NCBI GenBank assembly: GCA_050699055.1 | Contig: JBOHCT010000034.1 | Coordinates: 1-26,596 of the forward strand | Origin: JBOHCT01 sp050699055 | GTDB lineage: Bacteria > Actinomycetota > Actinomycetes > Streptosporangiales > JBOHCT01 | Direction: 5' to 3' | Length of the DNA stretch: 26,596 nucleotides | Part shown: positions 1-7,258 of the stretch, one piece after another | Layout of the letters: the number at the start of each line of letters is the position of its first letter | Numbering within the stretch: the stretch's first letter is position 1 | Program-made: the position numbers and the translations under genes | The notes under the pieces: model-generated | Seen by the model: the letters and a program-made list of their open reading frames with translations, nothing else | Database searches by the model: none | What the model was told of the DNA's origin: nothing

Positions 1-1
1 C

Positions 2-700
2 CCGAACACCCGGTACTCGCTCGGCAGCGTGCTGAACCACGTCCTCCTGCATCAAACGGTCATCGGCGAGGAAGCGCTCCGCCAGCTCGCCGCCGTCGGT
101 GAGACGCCCGACCTTCTCGTGGGCTGCACCGGCGGTGGGTCCAACTTCGCCGGGCTGGCGTTCCCGTTCCTCCGCGAGAAGCTCGCCGGCCGTATCAACC
201 CTGTCGTCCGGGCGGTGGAGCCGACCGCCTGCCCTTCGCTCACTCGGGGCAGGTACGTCTACGACTTCGGAGACACCGCGGGACTGACCCCGCTCATGAA
301 GATGCACACCCTCGGCCATGACTTCGTCCCCGAACCCATCCACGCCGGCGGCCTGCGGTACCACGGGATGTCCCCGTTGATCTCGCACGTCTACGAACAG
401 GGGCTCCTCGAGGCCGTGGCGAAGCCGCAGTCGGAGTGCTTCGCGGCCGGGGTGCAGTTCGCCCGTACCGAAGGCATAATCCCGGCCCCGGAGCCCACCC
501 ACGCCATCGCCGCTGCGATCGAGGAGGCGCGGCGCTGCGCGGAGACAGGCGAGGAGAAGGTCATCCTCACCGCCATGTGCGGACACGGTCATTTCGACCT
601 TTCCGCCTACGAGCGGTACCTGGCCGGCGGCCTCGAGGACTTCGAGCTGCCGCAGGAGCGGATCGACGCCGCCCTCACGAGGCTGCCATCCGGCGTGTAA
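2..700 (+). CDS. trpB: TrpB2-type tryptophan synthase beta chain, C-terminal part (5' end outside window)
   Basis: The frame is open from base 2 and ends with TAA, so only the C-terminal ~232 residues are in view. This is a fold-type II PLP enzyme. The glycine-rich phosphate-binding loop CTGGGSNFAGL is present, followed by KMHTLGHDFVPEPIHAGGLR, which is typical of the TrpB2 subgroup rather than classical TrpB, then PTHAIAAAI and CGHGHFDL near the end. TrpB condenses indole with serine to make tryptophan; TrpB2 proteins often work without TrpA or may use O-phosphoserine. No trpA is visible. The gene lies 150 bp upstream of an aryl-CoA ligase in the same direction, so a link with anthranilate or indole metabolism is possible but inferred. 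Family call is firm; physiological role is not. Confidence 0.88.
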   Translation, partial: PNTRYSLGSVLNHVLLHQTVIGEEALRQLAAVGETPDLLVGCTGGGSNFAGLAFPFLREKLAGRINPVVRAVEPTACPSLTRGRYVYDFGDTAGLTPLMKMHTLGHDFVPEPIHAGGLRYHGMSPLISHVYEQGLLEAVAKPQSECFAAGVQFARTEGIIPAPEPTHAIAAAIEEARRCAETGEEKVILTAMCGHGHFDLSAYERYLAGGLEDFELPQERIDAALTRLPSGV

Positions 701-850
701 CCATACGGCTCACGGGCGGCAGGATCTCTCGGGGACGCCGCGTCTCGTGATCCGACGGTTATGCACTCGGCCGAGTACGACCGAGACGGCCCGGCCTTCG
801 GGACGCTAACGTTGCCACCGAAAAACCCAACGGCGTATCGGGAGGAGCCC

Positions 851-2206
851 GTGGCCGACTCCCCGTACTGGAACCCCAAGACGGAAACGCTGCCCCGTGA
901 GGACCTGCGTTCACTGCAGCTCGCCAAGCTGCGCGCGGTCACCCGCTGGGCGGCCGAGCGTAGCCCGCATTACCGGCGTGCCTTCGGTGAGGCGGGGTTC
1001 TCCCCCGACCAGCTTCGGACGTGGGACGATCTCCGCCGTATCCCGTACCTCACCCGGGACGAGTGGATGGCCAGCCAGGCCGCTCACCCTCCGTACGGCG
1101 AGATCCCGGTCGCAGACGGCGGTCCCGCGGTGCGGCTGCACACCACCTCCGGCACGACCGGCAAGGACCCACTGCGGGCCCTCGACAGTCGCAAGGACTG
1201 GGCATGGGCGGCCGAGATGTGGTGCTACGGCGTGTGGGCGCAGGGCATCAGACCGCCGGACGTCGCCTACGTCGCCTTCGGCTACGGCTCCTTCATCGGC
1301 TTCTGGGGTCTGCATTACGGGCTGGAGAAGCTCGGCGCGCTCGTCATCCCTGGTGGCGCCCAGCCGACCGAGCGTCGCATCCGCCAGATCGTCGACTTTG
1401 ACACGACGGTCGTGGCGTCCACCCCCACCTACGCCATGCGACTCGCCCAGGAAGCGACCGACCAGGGTCTGGATCTCCCCCGCTCGTCCGTCCACACGCT
1501 CGTACTCTCTGGTGAGCCCGCCGGCTCGATCCCCGAGACAAAGAAGCTCATCGAAGGCCAGTGGGGTGCGAAGGCCTACGACACCGCGGGCATGACCGAG
1601 ATCTCGACGATCTTCATGTTCGAGTGCGCCCACCAGCCGGGCGGCACGCACATCATCGAGGATCACGTCATCGAGGAGGTCGTCGACCCACGGACCGGCG
1701 AGCCCGTCGACTACGGAGAGATGGGTGAGCGAGTCGTCACGTCGTTCGGGCGGAGCATCATCCCCCTCATCCGCTACCGCACCTCCGACCTCGTCGTGAA
1801 GGTGCCCGCCTACCGGTGTACGTGCGGGCGCACCTTCGACCTGTACGAAGGCGGGGTGCTCGGCCGTACCGACGACATGCGGCTGGTGCGCGGCACCAAC
1901 GTCTATCCACGCGCTATCGAGTCGATCGTGCGCGGGCATGTGGAGGTAGATGAATTCCAGGTCAAGGTCGTCCGGCAGGACATCCGCGACGAGATCACCC
2001 TGCTCGTCGAGCTCCATGACCAGGAGCGCCGGACGGCTGAATGGCCGCGTCTGGCCGAGATGCTACGCAAGGAGCTGGCCGACGCCCACGAAGGCCTGAA
2101 CTTCCGAGTCGACCTCGCCGAGCCCGGTGCCCTCCCCCGCTTCGAGCTGAAGGCACGACGGCTCGTGGACGAACGGCCCGGGCAAGGCGTGAGGGGAATG
2201 GGATGA
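851..2206 (+). CDS. Aryl-CoA ligase of the phenylacetate-CoA ligase (PaaK) type, probable 2-aminobenzoate-CoA ligase
   Basis: This AMP-forming ligase would convert an aromatic acid, ATP and CoA to the aryl-CoA thioester in the cytoplasm. It is 451 residues from the chosen GTG at 851, which has GGAGG five bases upstream; an ATG at 761 in the same frame would add 30 residues but has no ribosome site. Seen: the ATP loop SGTTGKDP (residues ~100-107), AYDTAGMTE (~242-250), the ATP-ribose motif RYRTSDL (~308-314), a small C-x-C pair in the following strand (C323, C325), and GRTDDMRLVRGTNVYP (~338-353), the PaaK-style hinge and CoA region. The product is coupled to the next gene by an ATGA overlap. 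The nearby anthraniloyl-CoA monooxygenase-like gene points to 2-aminobenzoate as substrate; salicylate or phenylacetate are alternatives. Confidence 0.88.
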   Translation: MADSPYWNPKTETLPREDLRSLQLAKLRAVTRWAAERSPHYRRAFGEAGFSPDQLRTWDDLRRIPYLTRDEWMASQAAHPPYGEIPVADGGPAVRLHTTSGTTGKDPLRALDSRKDWAWAAEMWCYGVWAQGIRPPDVAYVAFGYGSFIGFWGLHYGLEKLGALVIPGGAQPTERRIRQIVDFDTTVVASTPTYAMRLAQEATDQGLDLPRSSVHTLVLSGEPAGSIPETKKLIEGQWGAKAYDTAGMTEISTIFMFECAHQPGGTHIIEDHVIEEVVDPRTGEPVDYGEMGERVVTSFGRSIIPLIRYRTSDLVVKVPAYRCTCGRTFDLYEGGVLGRTDDMRLVRGTNVYPRAIESIVRGHVEVDEFQVKVVRQDIRDEITLLVELHDQERRTAEWPRLAEMLRKELADAHEGLNFRVDLAEPGALPRFELKARRLVDERPGQGVRGMG

Positions 2207-2421
2207 TGATGGGTGCGGGCGAGTCTGACCTGCTCGGGCGCCCGATCGAGGGAGCGGAGGCCGACATCCTCGACGTCTACCGTCGGCTGCGGACGCTCGT
2301 GGGCCGCGACGATCTTCCGCCCTGTGCCGCCGCGAACCTCAGGCACGCCCTCGCGTACTGCTGGAGCACGGTGAGCGATCTGATGCTCGACTACGAGCAT
2401 CTCCTCGACGTCGACGTCTGA
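2203..2421 (+). CDS. Small conserved-looking protein coupled to the aryl-CoA ligase, unknown function
   Basis: This is a 72-residue acidic, helical protein. Its ATG at 2203 overlaps the stop codon of the ligase gene, and it sits behind GAGGGGAA. Three ATG codons follow one another (2203, 2206, 2209), so the exact start may be two codons later. Features: EADILDVYRRLRTL, then PCAAANLRHALAYCW with two cysteines, then SDLMLDYEHLLDVDV. No signal peptide or membrane segment. I do not recognise the family. Translational coupling to the ligase, and position ahead of the monooxygenase, suggest an accessory role in the same aromatic-acid pathway. That is inference from context only. Confidence 0.72.
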   Translation: MMMGAGESDLLGRPIEGAEADILDVYRRLRTLVGRDDLPPCAAANLRHALAYCWSTVSDLMLDYEHLLDVDV

Positions 2422-2593
2422 CGGGACGCCCCGACCCTCTCCCCCGTACGAGACTGGGAATCCGGGCTGCCGGAGGGAATCTCGACCGACCACGAGTCCT
2501 CCTGGGATGTCCGCGGCAGGCGCCCTCCAGGGATGATGATGACGCCGGTGAGCCGTGGCACAGTGAGAGGTGCCTAGGGAAGGGAGTCGGCTC

Positions 2594-4885
2594 GTGCGCG
2601 TCGCGTGCGTCGGTGGTGGCCCCAGCGGGCTGTTCCTCGCCATCCTGCTGGTCTCGCGTGACCCGTCATGTCAGGTCACGCTCTTCGAGCGGAACGTCCC
2701 AGACGACACGTTCGGCTTCGGTGTGGTCTTCTCCCAGGAGACGCTGGAGAACATCGAGGCGGCCGAGCCGGAGACGCTGCGTCGCATCACCGCGGAGTTC
2801 CGAGAGTGGGACACGATCGAGATGCGGTGGGGCGAGACCACGATGCGGTCGGGCGGGCATCAGTTCGCGGGTCTGCGCCGGGTACGCCTGCTGCAGATTC
2901 TGGTCGACCGGGCCAAGCAGCTCGGGGTCGACCTCCGCTTCGGCGAGGACATTCCTTCCCTCGCCGCCCTCGGCGACGCCTACGACGTGGTCGTGGCCGC
3001 CGACGGCGTCAACTCCACCCTCCGCCGCGAGCTGGCCGACCATTTCCGTCCGAGCTCGGAGGTCCGACAATCCAAGTACGTCTGGCTGGCGACCAGATAC
3101 CCATTCGATGTATTCACGTTCATCTTCGTCGAGACCGAGTGGGGGCTGTTCCAGGCGCACATCTACCCCTACGACGACACACACGCGACCTTCATCGTCG
3201 AGACGTCGCCGGAGACGTGGCGGCGCGCGGGTCTTGACACCTATGACGCGGCGACTCCCAAACGCCCCGGGGTCAACGACGAGGCGAGCATTCGCTTCTG
3301 CGAAGAGCTGTTCGCCGACCACCTCGAGGGCCACCCACTCATCGGCAACAACTCACGGTGGCTCAACTTCCTGACGGTACGCAACGGGAGTTGGCATCAC
3401 GACAACATCGTGTTGCTCGGCGACGCCGCCCACACCGCGCACTTCTCCGTCGGCTCGGGCACGAAGCTCGCGATGGAGGACGCGATCGCGCTCGCCGACG
3501 CACTCGCCGACCACGGCACCGACCTGACGAAAGCGTTCGAGGAGTACGAAAACGAGCGTCGACCGCCGGTAGCGTCGCTGCAGCGCGCCGCACAGGCCAG
3601 CCTGGAGTGGTTCGAAGGTGTGCGCCGCTACTCATACCTCGAGCCGGAACGGTTCTTCTTCCAGCTGCTCACCCGCAGCCTCAGGGTGACCTACGACAAC
3701 CTGCGGATGCGGGACGGGGCGCTGGTCCGCGGCCTTGACCATTGGCTGGCCCGGCGAGCACGCGACCAGGGATTCGACATCGCCGACGACACGCCGCCGA
3801 TGTTCTTCCCGTTCCGTCTACGCGGCATGGAGCTCGCCAACCGGATCGTCGTGTCGCCGATGGATCAGTACTCCGCGGTCGACGGCGTTCCGGGCGACTG
3901 GCACCTCGTTCACCTCGGCTCGCGGGCCGTCGGCGGGGCCGGCCTGGTGTTCACCGAGATGACGTGCGTGTCGCCCGAGGGCCGTATCTCCCCTGGGTGC
4001 ACGGGCCTGTGGAACGACGAGCAGGCCGCGGCGTGGCGCCGGATCGTCGACTTCGCGCACACGTGGACGGGCGCCAAGATCGGGCTGCAACTCGGGCACT
4101 CCGGCCGCAAGGGCTCCACCAAGCTGATGTGGGAGGGCGACACCGACCCACTCGAAAAAGGGAACTGGCCGATCATGTCGGCCTCCCCCGTCCCGTACAA
4201 GCCGTACAGCCAGGTGCCTCGCGAGATGACGCGCGCCGATATGGACGAGGTGGGCGAGCAGTTCGTACGCTCGGCCCGCTACGGCGCGGAGTGCGGCTTC
4301 GACATCCTCGAGCTGCACTTCGCCCACGGCTATCTGTTGAACAGCTTCCTGACCCCGATCGCCAACCGCCGCACCGACGCCTACGGCGGTTCCTTCGCGG
4401 CACGCGTGCGCTATCCGCTCGAGGTCTTCGACGCCGTTCGCGCAGTGTGGCCGGACGACCGACCCATGTCCGTGCGAGTCTCCGCGACCGACTGGGTCGA
4501 GGGAGGGTTCGGCGGCGACGACGCCGTCGCGCTCGCGGCACTGCTCAAGGAGCACGGCTGTGACATCGTCGACGTCTCGACGGGTCAGGTGAGTGACGAG
4601 CAGCGGCCGGCGTACGGCCGCCTCTACCAGACGCCGTTCGCGGACCGCATCCGCCACGAGGTCGGCATGCCGACCGTCACCGTCGGCGCCGTGTCCAGCG
4701 TCGACGACGCCAACACGATCATCATGTCCGGTCGCGCCGATCTGTGCGCGATCGCCCGACCCCACCTCGTCGACCCTTACTGGACGCTCAACGCGGCGAT
4801 GGATCTCGGCTACGACCGGCAACGATGGCCCGACCAGTACCTCTCCGGCAAGACCGCTCGCCGCCGCGAGCAGCACCCGCGATAG
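2594..4885 (+). CDS. Two-domain flavoprotein: FAD monooxygenase fused to Old Yellow Enzyme-type reductase (anthraniloyl-CoA monooxygenase / salicylyl-CoA 5-hydroxylase type)
   Basis: The protein is 763 residues from GTG 2594, which has AAGGGAG about eight bases upstream; an in-frame GTG at 2570 lacks a site. The N-terminal half is a PHBH-type FAD hydroxylase: dinucleotide loop CVGGGPSGL (~5-13) and LGDAAHTAHFSVGSG (~275-289). The C-terminal half, from about residue 403, is an FMN-binding OYE barrel: NRIVVSPMDQYS, LQLGHSGRKGS, HFAHGYLLNSFLTP, NRRTDAYGGSF and IARPHLVDPYW. The family hydroxylates and then reduces 2-aminobenzoyl-CoA, the dearomatising step of aerobic anthranilate degradation; close homologues are annotated salicylyl-CoA 5-hydroxylase. 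The aryl-CoA ligase upstream would supply the substrate. The 172-bp gap before it shows no clear terminator. Architecture is certain; choice between the two substrates is not. Confidence 0.9.
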   Translation: MRVACVGGGPSGLFLAILLVSRDPSCQVTLFERNVPDDTFGFGVVFSQETLENIEAAEPETLRRITAEFREWDTIEMRWGETTMRSGGHQFAGLRRVRLLQILVDRAKQLGVDLRFGEDIPSLAALGDAYDVVVAADGVNSTLRRELADHFRPSSEVRQSKYVWLATRYPFDVFTFIFVETEWGLFQAHIYPYDDTHATFIVETSPETWRRAGLDTYDAATPKRPGVNDEASIRFCEELFADHLEGHPLIGNNSRWLNFLTVRNGSWHHDNIVLLGDAAHTAHFSVGSGTKLAMEDAIALADALADHGTDLTKAFEEYENERRPPVASLQRAAQASLEWFEGVRRYSYLEPERFFFQLLTRSLRVTYDNLRMRDGALVRGLDHWLARRARDQGFDIADDTPPMFFPFRLRGMELANRIVVSPMDQYSAVDGVPGDWHLVHLGSRAVGGAGLVFTEMTCVSPEGRISPGCTGLWNDEQAAAWRRIVDFAHTWTGAKIGLQLGHSGRKGSTKLMWEGDTDPLEKGNWPIMSASPVPYKPYSQVPREMTRADMDEVGEQFVRSARYGAECGFDILELHFAHGYLLNSFLTPIANRRTDAYGGSFAARVRYPLEVFDAVRAVWPDDRPMSVRVSATDWVEGGFGGDDAVALAALLKEHGCDIVDVSTGQVSDEQRPAYGRLYQTPFADRIRHEVGMPTVTVGAVSSVDDANTIIMSGRADLCAIARPHLVDPYWTLNAAMDLGYDRQRWPDQYLSGKTARRREQHPR

Positions 4886-4914
4886 TGGGGGATGACGTTC
4901 GAGGAGCTGCACCG

Positions 4915-5460
4915 ATGAGATGGCTGATGCGAGGAGGAGGCGTCGCGCTTTCGCTCATGCTGGTCGCTGGCTGCGGGTTGTTCGGCGGTCACACCCGTCC
5001 GGCGTCGAAGCTTCCCGACCAGATCACGATCGCGAGCAAAGCCTTCGACAGGGGCGACAACATCCCCGCGCGTTTCACATGCAAGGGACAGGGTGTCTCC
5101 CCGCCGCTCCAGTGGAGTGGGGTGCCGGCTGACGCCAAAGAGCTGGCGCTCGTACTCGACGACCCTGACGCCCCTGGCGGTACCTTCGTCCACTGGGTCG
5201 TGTTCCGCATCGACCCGAGCCGCGCGAGCATCCACCCGGGGGCAGCACCGCCGCACGCCCGGGAGGCCAAGAACAGCGCCGGCAAAGTCGGATACTTCCC
5301 TCCGTGTCCACCCAAAGGCACCCATCACTACCGTTTCACGATGTACGCACTTGACGAGCACACCGATCTCCCCGAGGGTGTGGGCCTGCGCAAGGCGTTG
5401 GACACGATCTCGGCGCGCGCGACGAGTCATGGCCGCATGGTGGGGACGTTCGGTTCCTGA
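4915..5460 (+). CDS. Lipoprotein of the YbhB/YbcL phosphatidylethanolamine-binding (PEBP) family
   Basis: 181 residues from ATG 4915 with GAGGAG nine bases upstream. The N-terminus has arginines, a hydrophobic core and the lipobox LVAGC with the lipidated cysteine at residue 20, so the mature protein should be anchored outside the membrane. The PEBP anion-binding pocket is intact: DDPDAPGGTFVHW (~82-94) and GTHHYRF (~135-141). Bacterial members are often called Raf kinase inhibitor-like, but their substrate is unknown. It starts 29 bp after the monooxygenase stop and could be cotranscribed, though nothing in its family connects it with aromatic degradation. Confidence 0.93.
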   Translation: MRWLMRGGGVALSLMLVAGCGLFGGHTRPASKLPDQITIASKAFDRGDNIPARFTCKGQGVSPPLQWSGVPADAKELALVLDDPDAPGGTFVHWVVFRIDPSRASIHPGAAPPHAREAKNSAGKVGYFPPCPPKGTHHYRFTMYALDEHTDLPEGVGLRKALDTISARATSHGRMVGTFGS

Positions 5461-5501
5461 GAACGCGGTGGCCCGCGGGAAGAAGCACCGCCCCGAGCGA
5501 G

Positions 5502-5520
5502 TTAAGATGAACTGTCTTAG
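5502..5520 (+). promoter_or_regulatory. Possible promoter/operator element: imperfect inverted repeat TTAAGA-N7-TCTTAG
   Basis: An A/T-rich island in G/C-rich DNA, about 50 bp before the next start. It contains TAAGAT, a fair -10 hexamer, inside an imperfect inverted repeat (TTAAGA, seven bases, TCTTAG). I see no matching -35 box, so promoter use is a weak inference. Confidence 0.25.
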
Positions 5521-5570
5521 AGTTTCTCGAGGATCTATCCGCGAGAGCGGTGCCCACGAGGAGATCGCAG

Positions 5571-5798
5571 TTGTCCCAACCACAGGTCGACCAGGCCGAC
5601 CGGCACCAGAGCGGGGTTCGACGCAGCCGGTCCGGCAAGGTGCATGTCACAAACCGTTTCGATGGAGTACATCCGCAGGTTCTCGCGATCGCAGACGATC
5701 TGGCCGGAGGCGACCGACGGCGGATCAAGATCGTGAGCCCCACCCATCTCGAGGTGACCCAGGGCACATCCGGGCGCCGAAAGGAGCACTTGGGCTAA
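5571..5798 (+). CDS. Small basic protein of unknown function
   Basis: 75 residues from TTG 5571, preferred because GAGGAGA lies seven bases upstream; an in-frame GTG at 5550 has no site. The protein is basic at its N-terminus, then has KVHVTNRFDGVHPQVLAIAD and a strand-like IKIVSPTHLEV. I have a memory of short actinobacterial proteins with this VTNRFDGVHP pattern, sometimes close to integrated elements, but no function. No membrane segment or signal. It is followed by 288 bp without a gene before the phage-type protein at 6087. Confidence 0.55.
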   Translation: MSQPQVDQADRHQSGVRRSRSGKVHVTNRFDGVHPQVLAIADDLAGGDRRRIKIVSPTHLEVTQGTSGRRKEHLG

Positions 5799-6086
5799 AC
5801 TTCGGCAAGTTCCCCTTTCCCCTCTCCACGGTAAAGCGCGCGGCGTTGCTTTGTCCGCCCGCGGAGCGTGTAGTGGTGTTGACGCGTCTCCCCCGGAAAC
5901 CGCGATTCTTGGTGTCTCGTGTGTGCACGGCCACGCGCGGTCACCCGATGGACGCGTGTCGTGAACATTGCCCACGGGCTCGCGTCCGCCCGGGAAAGAG
6001 CGTACGCTGCCTACGCGATGTGTTCCGTTTGCCTGCGACGAGACGCGTGCGGCGTCACAATGGGGCAACGAACAGGGGGGGATACC

Positions 6087-6512
6087 ATGAGGCATTACGT
6101 CCCGTGGTACGGCCTGAACGGCAGGCCTATCACCGACCTCGAGGCAGAGGTACTGCTCAGCGATCTCGACTCCCGGACAGTCGCCAATACGGCGATTCCG
6201 GCGCGGGACGGCAACGTGATCGTGGTGTCGACGATGTTCAGCGTCACCCCTTCGGGGGCGAACGGTGGAAGGTCACCTGCGCTGTGGGAGACCATCGTCG
6301 TCGGGGACAGCGGTAGCGACCGCGTCGACCACCACACCTCTCGCAAGGACGCTGAGCGGTACCACGAGGCGATCGTTGCGGATATTCGTTCCCGGCACGG
6401 GTCCAACGACGAGACAGTCGCGTCGAGGCAGCGTCAAACAGAACGTGCGCAGAGCGGGACACCCGCAGAGGGTGCACAGAGCGGCACACCCGCTTACGCG
6501 GCACAGCGCTGA
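6087..6512 (+). CDS. Phage-type small actinobacterial protein, unknown function
   Basis: 141 residues from ATG 6087, preceded by a run of seven G that can serve as ribosome site. The pattern GRPITDLEAEVLLSDLDSR, then NVIVVSTMFSVTP, ALWETIVVG, and TSRKDAERYHEAIVADI resembles a short protein widespread in actinobacteriophages and actinobacterial genomes (strands with VSTVW..., LWETMVF, then a Y-S-T-...-A-x-x-x-H helix). The C-terminus is hydrophilic and contains an imperfect repeat, AQSGTPAEG / AQSGTPAYA, also visible in the DNA. A weak promoter candidate lies upstream (TTGCTT at 5846, TGTAGT at 5869, 17-bp spacer). Function unknown; phage-relatedness is from memory of the pattern, not a search. 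Confidence 0.7.
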   Translation: MRHYVPWYGLNGRPITDLEAEVLLSDLDSRTVANTAIPARDGNVIVVSTMFSVTPSGANGGRSPALWETIVVGDSGSDRVDHHTSRKDAERYHEAIVADIRSRHGSNDETVASRQRQTERAQSGTPAEGAQSGTPAYAAQR

Positions 6513-6570
6513 TCCGCTGAACCCGCTATCGCGTCGGGCCTCGCTCGAAGCACAATGACGAGAGACCGCC

Positions 6571-6612
6571 ACGGGAGCGCCGTGTGCCGGCTTGGGGACA
6601 CGGCGCTCCCGT
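6571..6612. terminator. Strong transcription terminator hairpin, perfect 15-bp stem
   Basis: ACGGGAGCGCCGTGT (6571-6585) is exactly complementary to 6598-6612, with a 12-base loop. It begins 58 bp after the stop of the 6087 gene and is followed by a T/G-rich stretch rather than a clean T tract. The symmetry means it could stop transcription from either side. Confidence 0.85.
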
Positions 6613-6694
6613 TGTGGTTGTTCCTGACGGCGCGTTCTTACAGCGGCTGGACCAGCGCTACGGCACGTAGCCGGGTGGCCGGGGTGGTCCCGGC

Positions 6695-6829
6695 TCAGCC
6701 GGTATAACCGCTCTCGTCCTCGCCGGACGATTCGCCGCCCTCGGAGAACCCCTCCGACTCACCGGAAGACCCCCCGAAGGACCCGCCACCCTCCGAGAAC
6801 CCCTCCGAAGACTCGCTGGAGAAGCCCCC
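6695..6829 (-). pseudogene. Ser/Gly/Glu-rich low-complexity coding remnant without a start
   Basis: The minus strand is open for 44 codons and ends ...DESGYTG, with repeated EGFSEGG units and the DNA unit TCGGAGGGGTTCTC repeated almost exactly. There is no ATG, GTG or TTG in this frame and a TGA closes it at 6830-6832. A single-base shift near 6830 would join it to another minus-strand frame that runs from an ATG at 6899 and is also Ser-rich (MSSGSSGATSRDSSEQ). The plus strand here can also be read as a Pro/Ser/Glu-rich segment, so the coding strand is not secure. It may be the tail of a decayed surface or secreted protein. The other bases of the 6513-6935 gap show only the terminator at 6571. 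Confidence 0.3.
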
Positions 6830-6935
6830 TCAGGCGGGTGCTCGTTGGTCTCTGCTCGGAGCTGTCCCGGCTCGTCGCCCCAGACGATCCTGACGACATC
6901 GTGTGGTCGGCAGAGTGGGCCTGCGTGACGACAGA

Positions 6936-7124
6936 ATGGGAGTCGAGGACAGCAACGAAAACCTCCAGGAACTCGTCGACGCGATGATCGAGGACTCCCG
7001 GCACTGGGCTACCCAATTCGATCTGCGGATCGAGTGGACTCTCGGCGGAGATCCACCCGTAGGAGGCAGTGTTGCGGACGCGGTTGCCGCGTGCAGAGTA
7101 CAACTACCCGAGGTGATCTCGTAA
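6936..7124 (+). CDS. Possible small protein, unknown
   Basis: 62 codons from ATG 6936 with plausible protein character: NENLQELVDAMIEDSRHWAT, then FDLRIEWTLGGDPP. There is no convincing ribosome site, and an in-frame GTG exists at 6903. A neighbouring plus-strand frame just upstream (about 6840-6930, reading ELSRLVAPDDPDDIVW) also looks protein-like, so this may be the 3' part of a frameshifted gene. I do not recognise a family. Confidence 0.3.
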   Translation: MGVEDSNENLQELVDAMIEDSRHWATQFDLRIEWTLGGDPPVGGSVADAVAACRVQLPEVIS

Positions 7125-7258
7125 CCGAGGCAGCTGGGTCGGCCTGTACGACTGAGACAACTGCATTAGTTAGTGACGACGGCGTCGCATCGACGCGGCG
7201 GCGCGGAGGTGCTTTACCATACGGGTCTTCGGTAGCCGCCGTGGTCGGGGGCCGTGAG

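Noticed and set aside
3818..4912. Minus-strand frame of 364 codons opposite the monooxygenase
   Set aside because: Mirror of high-GC codon use; no motifs, and the plus strand has complete FAD and OYE domains.
5093..6316. 407-codon plus-strand frame covering the PEBP gene and the following space
   Set aside because: Out of frame with the clear PEBP lipoprotein and with the two small genes; composition is Arg/Ser/Thr-rich.
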